Below, one piece after another: positions 18,401-25,977 of a DNA stretch of 64,000 nucleotides (its first letter is position 1; every line of letters begins with the position of its first letter). The translations under genes and the position numbers were made by a program. The notes below the pieces were generated by a model, which searched no databases, was not told the DNA's origin, and was given only the letters and a program-made list of their open reading frames with translations. This stretch comes from Dysosmobacter segnis (lineage in GTDB: Bacteria; Bacillota; Clostridia; Oscillospirales; Oscillospiraceae): assembly GCF_014297285.1 (NCBI RefSeq), contig NZ_JACOQI010000006.1:62001-126000 (forward strand), in the 5' to 3' direction.

Positions 18401-18855
18401 TTTTTGCGTAGTATTAGTACTAGGCCTACAACCATCGAAAACACACATAGGATGGGAAGTGCGCCAGATTCACTTAGAGTAATCGTCGAAGCAGTATTTA
18501 GTTGCTCTGTTGCGCTTGGACTCATGACCATCAAAACTCCGAAAAGGATTAGACATACAGCACCAATCAAACAAAGGCCAATACCTACCTTCATCTCTAT
18601 GGCTTTCGAAACTTTGGCATCTTCTACCTTCGGCGGTGCTTCCATTGTACCCTGATTGATTGTTTTTTCCTTCACAAGGTCATCAAGAGTAATGTTGAAG
18701 CACTCGCTTAATGCCAACAGTTTTTCTAATTCAGGCGTTGATGTTCCACTTTCCCATTTAGATATGGCCTGTCTTGAAACGCCTATTTTCTCTGCAAGTT
18801 GCTCTTGAGAAAGTCCACTCTTGCGTCTGAACTTATATATTCTTTCAGACAACAT
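18397..18855 (-). CDS. membrane-tethered XRE-family regulator
   Basis: This 152-residue protein has an HTH_3 domain (about residues 5-60, KSGLSQEQLAEKIGVSRQAI) followed by a linker. Two C-terminal membrane helices follow (VGIGLCLIGAVCLILFGVLM and PILCVFSMVVGLVLILRKK). AAGGAGG lies seven bases before ATG 18855, which fixes the start. The frame stays open 134 codons further upstream through an IS3 transposase fragment, so automated annotation could call an artificial 286-residue fusion. It forms an ATGA-coupled operon with the 79-residue membrane protein. Its targets are unknown. Confidence 0.82.
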   Translation of the reverse strand: MLSERIYKFRRKSGLSQEQLAEKIGVSRQAISKWESGTSTPELEKLLALSECFNITLDDLVKEKTINQGTMEAPPKVEDAKVSKAIEMKVGIGLCLIGAVCLILFGVLMVMSPSATEQLNTASTITLSESGALPILCVFSMVVGLVLILRKK

Positions 18856-18879
18856 TTTCTCTACCTCCTTGGAAATACT

Positions 18880-19257
18880 ATACAGTTCTGTTGTAATACG
18901 GTGGTAACCGTATCGACCTTTATTTTCGTGGTAGATGGCTGCGATTTCTGCTTTGGCAGCCTCGTATTTGTCTGGGCAATCCATCCGTTTCAGATGATAG
19001 TAGAACGCCGCACGGGACAGTTGAGCAATTGATAGAAGAATATCCAGAGAATGTTTTCGCCTCAGCTTTTGAACTACCTGCGTTTTCTGCGCCGGCGTCG
19101 CTCGTTTCCCAAAACCAAGGCCTGCAAATTTTTTAAGTAATCCACCTCTGCCCGCAGCCGCAGCCGCTGCCGCGGCGTTCAACAGCAAAGCCTTCCGGAC
19201 CTTCGGCCAGATAGATGCGTTCCCAGCTTTGGATGCGGCCATGCCCTCCAACCTCAT
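18880..19257 (-). pseudogene. IS3-family transposase fragment, N-terminal part
   Basis: The translation shows RATPAQKTQVVQKLRRKHSL, LSRAAFYYHLKRM and AIYHENKGRYGYHRITTELY. This is the start of IS3-type OrfB before the DDE core. The frame then passes directly into the leader of the XRE gene at about 18880, so the rest of the transposase is missing. A poly-alanine run (about 19155-19180) lies near the beginning. The remnant is not functional. Confidence 0.75.
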
Positions 19258-19359
19258 ACACTCTCACTGCTTCTACAGCTCTTTTTTGAATTCCGTTGTG
19301 TATCGCTTGTTTGCTGCTCCTTTTTACATGTAAAATCGCGTGTAATTAAAACCATCTTG

Positions 19360-19566
19360 AAATGCATCTGTCAAGGAAAAGTAGACGCTCCAAAAACGCC
19401 GAATTTTAGAAGCCCAGTTCGGTCTTATACTGAACTGGGCTCTTGTAGCCCAGAGCGGCCGCTGGCCGCTCATAATTATAGTAATGGACATACTCGTCAA
19501 AAAGGTTCGGAACATCCTTAGCGATGGCCGGATTGAAATCGAGAAACCGTTCTTCCTTGATCCAGC
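19360..19566 (-). pseudogene. IS3-family transposase fragment, C-terminal part
   Basis: The translation shows LFDEYVHYYNYERPAAALGY and KSPVQYKTELGF, ending at the stop at 19406-19408. This is the classic C-terminus of an IS3 transposase. On the minus strand this tail lies upstream of the N-terminal fragment, so the two pieces are not one interrupted gene but parts of two copies or a rearrangement. The fragment is cut on its 5' side by the long palindrome at 19567. Confidence 0.75.
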
Positions 19567-19613
19567 CACCCCATCTGTTAGATAGTATATCATACTGTCT
19601 AACAGATGGGGTG
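19567..19613. repeat. 47-bp near-perfect palindrome
   Basis: Two 22-bp arms (CACCCCATCTGTTAGATAGTAT and its complement, 21 of 22 pairs) have a 3-base loop. The palindrome lies exactly at the edge of the IS3 C-terminal fragment and 145 bases before the catabolic promoter. No long T-run follows either arm. It could be fused IS ends, a terminator insulating the island, or a recombination site. Confidence 0.6.
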
Positions 19614-19756
19614 CTGTTCACACTATTTTTTGCGGGTTATTAGATTTATTAAGCAAAGCAAATGTGCGTTGCGCAAGCAAAAGTCACAAAAAAACGTCAA
19701 AAAACTATGCAAGCAGTCAAAAATATCGGGGGATTTATCTTTTTAGCCTGTTGATA

Positions 19757-19785
19757 TTGACAAATTCGGGAAAACGAGTTATATA
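19757..19785 (+). promoter_or_regulatory. promoter of the hydratase/TRAP/lyase operon
   Basis: TTGACA (19757-19762) and TATATA (19780-19785) are 17 bases apart, 65 bases before the start of the first gene. It is the only strong sigma-A type promoter seen at the head of the island. Confidence 0.65.
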
Positions 19786-19818
19786 TGAAATACATTCATC
19801 GAATTCATTCTATGAAAA
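19786..19818. promoter_or_regulatory. candidate TetR operator at the catabolic promoter
   Basis: Immediately downstream of the -10 box are repeated TGAA/TTCA half-sites: TGAAATACATTCA (19786-19798) and ATCGAATTCATTCTATGAAA (19798-19817). The latter resembles a stretch in front of the island's tetR gene (34640-34659), with 15 of 20 positions equal. The position fits repression of the operon. Confidence 0.4.
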
Positions 19819-19850
19819 TGTTCGATAAAACGGTGGGAAAGGAGACCTTT

Positions 19851-21101
19851 ATGGGTCAAACGATTATTGAGAAAATTCTCTCTAAGAACCTCGGCCGTGC
19901 GGTGCGCGCCGGTGATGAAGCACTTTTTGAACCAGATCTGACCGTGGCATACGATTACCCCGGCTACATTGACTCCTACGAAAAGCAGATGGATGAGCTG
20001 GGTGTGACCAGCGTAGCCCATCCGGATAAATTTCTTTTTTTCATCGATCATTTCAATCCTGCAGGGGATTCTAAGAGCCGCGAGGTTCATGTGAAAACCC
20101 GGAGCTTTGCCAAACGAATGGGAATTCAGCTGTGGGAGGACGTAGGCATTGGCCATCAGGTCATTATGGAAAAGGGCTATGTAGTTCCTGGTACCATGTT
20201 GATCCACTTTGATGGACATGTCAGCACACTTGGCTCCGTCGGCGCTGGCGCTATCAGTGTTCGCAACGCGGTGATTGAGGCACTGGCTACCGGAAAGGTC
20301 TCCATTGTAGTTCCCGGCACATTGCGGGTGAATTTTATTGGCAAGCTGGAAAAGGGTGTTACCGCACGGGACGTGTTCCACACACTGGTTCAGCGTCTTG
20401 GCCCCTCCGGCGCCTGCTCCCTGTGCCTGGAATTCGGCGGCGAAGGGCTAAAAAACCTCACTATGGATGATCGTATTACTCTCTGCAATCAGGCCATGTT
20501 CCTTTCTGCCGTAACAGCCGTTTGTGAACAGGATGACGTTACAGATGCCTTCCTCAGTGGTACGGGCTGTAAAGAATACACACATGTGACACCTGACAGC
20601 GATGCGCACTATGCCAAGGAGTATACGCTGGATTTGGCTACAGTCGCTCCTGTCCTGGTTGCACCGCCTTCTTCTGCCAACACGGTTTCGATTTCCGACT
20701 TCGAGGGCATGAAAATTGACGCTGGCTATGTCGGTTCCTGCGCAAGCGGCCGTATCAGTGACTTCCGTCAGGTTTTGGAGGTCCTGGAAGGCAAGCACAT
20801 TGCAAATGGCACCCGGCTTTATGCGGTCCCCGCTTCCGTCAAGCTCCAGAAAGAAATTGCTGGTAACGGCATGATGGGCAAGCTCATCGACGCCGGCGCC
20901 TGCGTGTATTATCCCAGTTGCGACTTCTGCTATGGTAAGCTGGGCACCCTGACTCCCGGAGAGGTGGCCCTGTCCACCGGCACATTGAATATCCCCGGCC
21001 GCATGGGTTGCACCAAGGCAGATATTTATACTGCCAGCCCCTATACCATTGCAGCATCCCTGCTGAACGGTAAGATCACTGACCCCCGCAAGGTTCTGTA
21101 A
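19851..21101 (+). CDS. aconitase-family hydratase large subunit (LeuC / dimethylmaleate hydratase type)
   Basis: This 416-residue protein of the isopropylmalate isomerase/homoaconitase group pairs with the next gene. The three [4Fe-4S] ligands are Cys297 (VGSCASGR) and Cys357/Cys360 (PSCDFC). The conserved HFDGHVSTLGSVGAGA segment is present. Its size matches the short archaeal/clostridial LeuC type. Such enzymes hydrate or isomerise unsaturated dicarboxylic acids such as isopropylmaleate, citraconate or dimethylmaleate. No leuA or leuB is nearby, whereas a dimethylmalate-lyase-like gene is, so a catabolic hydratase (DmdA-like) is favoured over leucine synthesis. GGGAAAGGAG supports ATG 19851; an in-frame ATG at 19785 lies inside the promoter and was rejected. 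Confidence 0.82.
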   Translation: MGQTIIEKILSKNLGRAVRAGDEALFEPDLTVAYDYPGYIDSYEKQMDELGVTSVAHPDKFLFFIDHFNPAGDSKSREVHVKTRSFAKRMGIQLWEDVGIGHQVIMEKGYVVPGTMLIHFDGHVSTLGSVGAGAISVRNAVIEALATGKVSIVVPGTLRVNFIGKLEKGVTARDVFHTLVQRLGPSGACSLCLEFGGEGLKNLTMDDRITLCNQAMFLSAVTAVCEQDDVTDAFLSGTGCKEYTHVTPDSDAHYAKEYTLDLATVAPVLVAPPSSANTVSISDFEGMKIDAGYVGSCASGRISDFRQVLEVLEGKHIANGTRLYAVPASVKLQKEIAGNGMMGKLIDAGACVYYPSCDFCYGKLGTLTPGEVALSTGTLNIPGRMGCTKADIYTASPYTIAASLLNGKITDPRKVL

Positions 21102-21125
21102 ATCAAGAAGAAAGGAGGAATTTTC

Positions 21126-21626
21126 ATGCTTCCCAAAATCAAAGGACGGGCTGCCTGGGTCTTTAAGGAGACCAATTACGACATTGATAATATTGTGGGT
21201 GTTGCCAATATTACCCTGACGGATATTGAGCAGATGAAAAAGGTCTGCATGACGGACTATGACCCTGATTTTGCCGCCGCTGTTCAGGATGGTGATGTGC
21301 TGGTAGGCGGCGAAAATTTTGGCTACGGGCATCCCCACTATGTTGCGTTTAAGGCTCTGCGAGCCCTTGGTATTCGTACCGTATTTGCGGAGAGCTTCAA
21401 TCCCAGCTTCTACAAAGGCGAGGTTTCCAATGGCGTGGCACTCGTCGAGGTCCCCGGTATTCTGAAGGCTGTGAAGCGCTGGGATACCATTGAATTGGAC
21501 TGGGACAAGAACGAAGTTACCATCAACGGTGAAACCACTCTGCCTTGCATCCCTATTCCTCAAAGAACAAAGGACATCGTGGAGTGCGGGAACCTCATTA
21601 ACTACATCCGCGAAAAAAGATTGTGA
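21126..21626 (+). CDS. aconitase-family hydratase small subunit (LeuD / DmdB type)
   Basis: This 166-residue swivelling-domain subunit shows GENFGYGHPHYVAFKALRAL, the variant of the LeuD 'GxNFGxGSSREHA' substrate loop. The Ser-Ser-Arg-Glu of biosynthetic LeuD is replaced by His-Pro-His-Tyr, which suggests a different substrate. AGGAGG precedes ATG 21126, 24 bases after the large subunit. It is expected to form the active heteromer with it. Confidence 0.82.
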   Translation: MLPKIKGRAAWVFKETNYDIDNIVGVANITLTDIEQMKKVCMTDYDPDFAAAVQDGDVLVGGENFGYGHPHYVAFKALRALGIRTVFAESFNPSFYKGEVSNGVALVEVPGILKAVKRWDTIELDWDKNEVTINGETTLPCIPIPQRTKDIVECGNLINYIREKRL

Positions 21627-21680
21627 TCCCCTGGTGAGACCGGTAAAATATGAAACAGACAACAAGAAAGGAAGAACCAA

Positions 21681-22883
21681 ATGAAAAAGATCACGGCTCT
21701 GATTTTGTCCCTTGCACTGGTGTTTTCCCTGGCTGCCTGCGGCGGTAGTAAGACTGATGCCCCCGCTCAGGACAACAGCAACGACGCTACTGCTTCCTCT
21801 GGCCCCAACTCCTACGGCTATGACGTTTCTGCCGAGGCTCCTCTGAAGATTGTCAGCACCTCTGCTCTGAACGCCACTCACTGTTGCTATGCCGGCTTCT
21901 ATCAGCCGTTCATGGATCTGGTCACCGAAATGTCCGATGGCAAGATCACCTGGGAAACCTACATGTCCGGCGAGCTGGTGGAGGGCGGCAAGGAGTACGA
22001 CGCTCTGCGCGATGGCGTGGCCGATGTGGCTATGCCCCTGACCCCCATCTATGACACCTCTCGGTTCCCTGCCGGCGATGTGCCTCAGCTGCCCATCAAG
22101 GTCTCTACCTCCGAGATCGTGTCCAACGCATATGTGGATCTGCTGAACAGCACAGAGGAAATCGCTGACGGCAAGAACTTCAACCAGCTGTACTTCGAGG
22201 ATAACGGCGTTCACTTCATCGCCCATAACAATCCTCCGAGAAATGCAATTTCCACCACCACCAAGGATATCACAACCATGAGCGACTGGTCCGGTCTGAT
22301 TATCCGTACCTCCAGCCGTCCCCAGCAGTTCCTGGCCACCGACCTGGGCATTACTCCTCTGAATGTGACCGCATATGACCTGTACGACACCCTGTCCCGC
22401 GGCACCGCGGACGGCGGCTTCCAGCAGATTCCTGACTGGGCTTCTTACGGTTTGGACGAGCTCTACAAGTATGCCATTGAAGGCCTGAGCTTTGGCCACT
22501 TCACCGCCGGCATGGGCTGGAGCAAGGACTTCTGGGACAGCCTGCCCGAGGTTTACCAGCAGATCCTTACTGACGCTGCCGATCGGGTTCGTCCCGATGG
22601 CTGCGCTTACTGGGATGAGAAGACCAAAGAGGTCAAGGCCACTGTTGAGAGCCGGGGCGGCAAGTTTGTGGAGTATACCTCTCTGCCTCAGGAACTGCAG
22701 GACAAGGTCAACGCTGCCTGTGTCAATACTTGGGTTCAGTATGCTGAGATGCTGGAAGACAGCGGCGTTCCCGGCGCTAAGATCTGCAAGCTGTGGAGAG
22801 ATTGCATGGTTCAGAACGGCGCCGAAATGATTGACGGCGTTGATGAGGCTCTGGACGGCCTGATTGAAAAGTACGGTGCGTAA
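21681..22883 (+). CDS. dctP: TRAP transporter solute-binding lipoprotein DctP
   Basis: This 400-residue periplasm-type binding protein is made as a lipoprotein (signal ALVFSLAACGG, lipid-modified Cys20). It has the DctP fold with the carboxylate-binding arginine in WSGLIIRTSSRPQQF near residue 215. TRAP binding proteins mostly take C4-C6 organic acids. AAGGAAG precedes ATG 21681. It lies between the hydratase and the two permease genes, so its ligand is probably the unsaturated or hydroxylated acid used by the hydratase and lyase. Confidence 0.9.
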   Translation: MKKITALILSLALVFSLAACGGSKTDAPAQDNSNDATASSGPNSYGYDVSAEAPLKIVSTSALNATHCCYAGFYQPFMDLVTEMSDGKITWETYMSGELVEGGKEYDALRDGVADVAMPLTPIYDTSRFPAGDVPQLPIKVSTSEIVSNAYVDLLNSTEEIADGKNFNQLYFEDNGVHFIAHNNPPRNAISTTTKDITTMSDWSGLIIRTSSRPQQFLATDLGITPLNVTAYDLYDTLSRGTADGGFQQIPDWASYGLDELYKYAIEGLSFGHFTAGMGWSKDFWDSLPEVYQQILTDAADRVRPDGCAYWDEKTKEVKATVESRGGKFVEYTSLPQELQDKVNAACVNTWVQYAEMLEDSGVPGAKICKLWRDCMVQNGAEMIDGVDEALDGLIEKYGA

Positions 22884-22932
22884 ATTCTGCATTTCACCCG
22901 ATTCGCAAATGTAAGATAACAGGAGGTAATCT

Positions 22933-24237
22933 ATGTCAACAGGTGCCGCGATACTGATCGCCGGTATTACCCTGATTGTACTGCTGCTGGGCGGCTTGTA
23001 TATCCATTCCATGCTGCTGGCAGTAGGCATCGTGGGCATCATCGCGCTGGGAAAAAGCGCTCTGCTGTCCGGCCTTTTGAGCTATACCACATTTACCACG
23101 GTCGCAACCTATTCCATGACTACCATTCCGCTGTATGTGCTCTGCGCACAGCTGATTCTGGAGGCTGGCGTTGTGGAGGATCTATTCAACATCCTCTACA
23201 ACATCTCTAAGGGCCGCAAAGGTGTTCTGGGAACCTTCTGCTGCATTCTGGGCGCGTTTTTGGGCGCAGTCTGCGGCTCTGGCACGGCTACATCTGCGGC
23301 TCTGGGGCAGGCAGCCTATCCCCAGCTGGTCAAGCGGGGCTACAGCTCCGATCTGGCGGCGGCAACCTCTGCCTCTGCCGGATCTCTGGCCGGTATTATT
23401 CCTCCCAGTGTAACCATTATTGTCTACGGCATCACCACCGAGACTCCCATTGGCCGGATGTTTGTGGCCTCCCTGATCCCCGGCATCCTGACCACGCTGG
23501 TGTTCATCGGCTGCAACCTGTTCTTCCTCAACAGAGAGGGTAAGAACAAGCCGGTGGAGACCTTCAAGCCTGTCCATGTGGATCGCAAGAATGCCATCGT
23601 ATCTATCACCGTGGCTTGCATAATTGCCATTACCATCTTCGGCGGCATTTATTCCGGCTTTATGACAGCTACCGAGGCTGGTGCGGTTTCCGCTACCGTG
23701 GCGTTCATCTGTGCGCTGTGCTTGAAAAAGGTGACCAAGGACTTTTTGATCCGTTCCGCAAAAAGCACAGTGAATATTACCGCCATGGTCATGCTGATTA
23801 TGATCGGCGCCAAGATCTTTGGCAAGTTCATGTCTTTGAGCAAGGTTTCCGACGCGTTCGTGGAACTGCTTCAGCCTTTGATGAGCCAGCCCAAGATCAT
23901 CCTCTGCATCTGCATTCTGGTTTATTTCATCCTGTTTATGCTGATGGAGGGCACCGCCGTCATCGTTATGACTACTCCAGTACTGCTGCCCGTCATGCAG
24001 CAGATGAATGTGGATCTGCTGTGGTTCGGTATCATCGTCTGCTTCTGCTGTGTCATCGGCCAGCTGACGCCGCCTGTGGGCGTGTGCGTCTACTCTGTGT
24101 GCGGCACAGCGGGCATCCCGGTGGAGGGCCCCTTCAAAAAGTCCATGATATTTGCTCTTGTGGCAACGGTTATTGTGGGCGGCTTGATGGTGTTGTTCCC
24201 GCAGGTTGTCACCTACCTGCCCAGTATGATGCTGTAA
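22933..24237 (+). CDS. dctM: TRAP transporter large permease DctM
   Basis: This 434-residue membrane protein of the DctM family has about 12 helices. It shows the conserved GSGTATSAALGQAAYPQL and AGIIPPSVTIIVYGITTETP loops and the late QLTPPVGVCVYSVCG motif. It forms the Na+-coupled transport channel with DctQ. The gene order P-M-Q differs from the usual P-Q-M. AGGAGG lies about nine bases before ATG 22933. Confidence 0.93.
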   Translation: MSTGAAILIAGITLIVLLLGGLYIHSMLLAVGIVGIIALGKSALLSGLLSYTTFTTVATYSMTTIPLYVLCAQLILEAGVVEDLFNILYNISKGRKGVLGTFCCILGAFLGAVCGSGTATSAALGQAAYPQLVKRGYSSDLAAATSASAGSLAGIIPPSVTIIVYGITTETPIGRMFVASLIPGILTTLVFIGCNLFFLNREGKNKPVETFKPVHVDRKNAIVSITVACIIAITIFGGIYSGFMTATEAGAVSATVAFICALCLKKVTKDFLIRSAKSTVNITAMVMLIMIGAKIFGKFMSLSKVSDAFVELLQPLMSQPKIILCICILVYFILFMLMEGTAVIVMTTPVLLPVMQQMNVDLLWFGIIVCFCCVIGQLTPPVGVCVYSVCGTAGIPVEGPFKKSMIFALVATVIVGGLMVLFPQVVTYLPSMML

Positions 24238-24252
24238 AGGAGGATCATTGCT

Positions 24253-24804
24253 ATGAAAACATTGGATCAATTGTATGCTATTCACAGCAAGATCAAAAAC
24301 ATCTTCCTTGCGCTGGGAGGTGCGGGCGTGTTTGTCATGATGCTCTACATCACCGTAGATGTGCTGGTGCGGAACCTTTCCAACACGGCGCTGATAGGCA
24401 CGTTTGAAATCGTTTCCTATTATATTATGCCGCTTACGATTCTCCCTTCTATGTGCTTAGCGCTGGCTTCCGGTGTTATGCCGCGTATTGTGGCAATGAC
24501 CAACCGCTTGCCCCAGAAGGCACAGCGGATCGACGCCATTATTCTGCCGATTTTGGAGATTGCGGCTTATGTTCTAATGTGCAGATTTTCCATCAAGTAT
24601 GCCATCTCTGCAACCAATGACCAGTTGACCTTCATTGCGGGCACTACGTCTCTGCCGGTGTGGTTCATGTACTATCTGCCTCCGGTAGCGTATGTGATGA
24701 TGACGGTTGAAAGCCTGTTTGTGCTGCTTAAGAACATTTTGACCGGCAACACCACTATTCTATATAAGGGCGTGGATCCTGACGAGGAGAACGCCAGTAT
24801 CTGA
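24253..24804 (+). CDS. dctQ: TRAP transporter small permease DctQ
   Basis: This 183-residue protein with four predicted membrane helices has the DctQ pattern, with DVLVRNLSNTALIGTFEIVS near residue 40. It completes the TRAP complex with DctP and DctM. AAAGGAGG overlaps the end of dctM, and the genes are 15 bases apart. A GC-rich hairpin follows. Confidence 0.88.
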   Translation: MKTLDQLYAIHSKIKNIFLALGGAGVFVMMLYITVDVLVRNLSNTALIGTFEIVSYYIMPLTILPSMCLALASGVMPRIVAMTNRLPQKAQRIDAIILPILEIAAYVLMCRFSIKYAISATNDQLTFIAGTTSLPVWFMYYLPPVAYVMMTVESLFVLLKNILTGNTTILYKGVDPDEENASI

Positions 24805-24814
24805 TCCATCCATT

Positions 24815-24859
24815 CCGGGCGGGCTGGTCGGCCCCGCATGTTTGATCCGGCCCGCCCGG
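24815..24859 (+). terminator. GC-rich hairpin after dctQ
   Basis: CCGGGCGGGCTGG and CCGGCCCGCCCGG form a 13-bp stem with one G-U pair and are followed by CTTTCCTCC. The weak T-run suggests partial termination or an RNA-stabilising 3' end between the transporter and lyase genes. Confidence 0.5.
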
Positions 24860-24971
24860 CTTTCCTCCTCCATGAAAAAAACTGTTAGCAAGAAACCATG
24901 TTCCTTATCATTTTTCTGAGAATTCCTCCAATAGTTGTGCTCTAATTGTGTTTATGAAAGGATGATCTACA

Positions 24972-25862
24972 ATGATGACTGACAGAAGCACCCTCCGCCG
25001 CCTTATGGCGGAAAAGGAAACCGTGATCACCTGCGGCTGCGGTGACGCAATTTCCGCTAAAATTATTAACGAAGTGGATGGCTTTGACGGCGTTCTCTCC
25101 AGTGGCTTTACGCTGGCTGCTATGGCGATGGGACTGCCTGATGCCGAGCTGTACAGCAGAAGCGACAACGTCTATGCTGTCAGCAATATGTGCTATGTGC
25201 TGGACAAGCCCTTGATTGCTGATATTGATACCGCTTACGGCAATGCCGTGACTACCATCAAGACGGTGAATGATTTTGAGAGAGCCGGTGCTTCCGGTGT
25301 TGTTATCGAGGATCAAATCAGTCCCAAGCGCTGCCCCATCTGTGTCACCGACCTGAACACCACCATTTCTGCCGAAGAGGCTGCCGGTAAGATCCGTGCC
25401 GCTGCGGAAAACCGCCTTTATAAGGACACCCTGATCATTGCCCGTACAGACATTACAAATGTTGAGGAGCGCAACAGACGCGCCCAGATGTATCTGGAAG
25501 CCGGTGCCGATCTGGTGCAGGGCATCAGCAAGTCCTATACCGCCAGCGGCAACATGGTGGAGAATATCAAGCAGTTTGTGGATGCCATGGACGGTCGTGT
25601 TTCTCTGGTGGTCTGCGGCGGTTTGGATTCCCTGACCCGTAAGGACATCGAGTATATCAAGCCCAAGATTTGCCACTTCGCTCTGGTGCCTATCAACTAC
25701 ATGTATCCCGCTCTGCGCAAGGCTATCGAATTTGTTGGAGAGAACCACGAGCAGGCCGGCATTCCTCTGGAGAAGGCAAACCACAGCGAACTGGTGAACT
25801 TCCTTGGCATGAGCAAGATCGGCGAACAGGAAAAGAAGTATATCCCCCAGATCGATTGCTGA
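24972..25862 (+). CDS. isocitrate lyase/PEP mutase family lyase, dimethylmalate-lyase-like
   Basis: This 296-residue ICL/PEPM superfamily enzyme would cleave a 2-hydroxy-dicarboxylic acid into pyruvate (or an oxoacid) and a carboxylic acid. The Mg2+-binding DIDTAYGN (Asp84, Asp86) and EDQ (113-115) are present. The catalytic cysteine loop reads PKRCPIC (Cys121) instead of the usual KRCGH or KKCGH. Family members of this size are methylisocitrate lyase, 2,3-dimethylmalate lyase, oxaloacetase and carboxyvinyl mutase. The neighbouring aconitase-type hydratase and lack of a methylcitrate synthase favour a dimethylmalate-type C-C lyase. That would yield pyruvate plus, for example, propionate. GAAAGGATG precedes the two tandem ATGs at 24972. 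Confidence 0.8.
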   Translation: MMTDRSTLRRLMAEKETVITCGCGDAISAKIINEVDGFDGVLSSGFTLAAMAMGLPDAELYSRSDNVYAVSNMCYVLDKPLIADIDTAYGNAVTTIKTVNDFERAGASGVVIEDQISPKRCPICVTDLNTTISAEEAAGKIRAAAENRLYKDTLIIARTDITNVEERNRRAQMYLEAGADLVQGISKSYTASGNMVENIKQFVDAMDGRVSLVVCGGLDSLTRKDIEYIKPKICHFALVPINYMYPALRKAIEFVGENHEQAGIPLEKANHSELVNFLGMSKIGEQEKKYIPQIDC

Positions 25863-25904
25863 TCTTCCGGCCAGAAAGCGTTGATCGACAGAATGTGATG
25901 AAAC

Positions 25905-25952
25905 AGGGCCGGCAGTCATTTGAAACACATATGACTGCCAGCCCTTTCTTTT
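25905..25952 (+). terminator. rho-independent terminator between the lyase and dehydratase genes
   Basis: AGGGCCGGCAGTCAT and ATGACTGCCAGCCCT form a 15-bp stem with one mismatch, followed by TTCTTTT. It splits the island into two transcription units or attenuates the downstream acyl-CoA genes. Confidence 0.8.
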
Positions 25953-25977
25953 AACTAACAAATAGGAGAGCATAGGA

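Noticed and set aside
18397..19257. A single 286-residue transposase-XRE fusion protein
   Set aside because: The XRE part has its own AAGGAGG and ATG at 18855. The upstream part is a truncated IS3 fragment.
19851..21626. Leucine-biosynthetic leuCD
   Set aside because: No leuA or leuB is nearby, the small-subunit loop differs from LeuD, and the genes head an operon with a carboxylate importer and a C-C lyase.
20448..23042. 864-codon open frame on the minus strand opposite the hydratase and TRAP genes
   Set aside because: It runs across three convincing plus-strand genes and their spacers and has no recognisable domain. The plus-strand genes have all motifs and ribosome-binding sites.
24972..25862. 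Methylcitrate-cycle methylisocitrate lyase (prpB)
   Set aside because: No methylcitrate synthase or dehydratase of the prp type is present. Not excluded biochemically, but the context fits a dimethylmalate-type lyase better.
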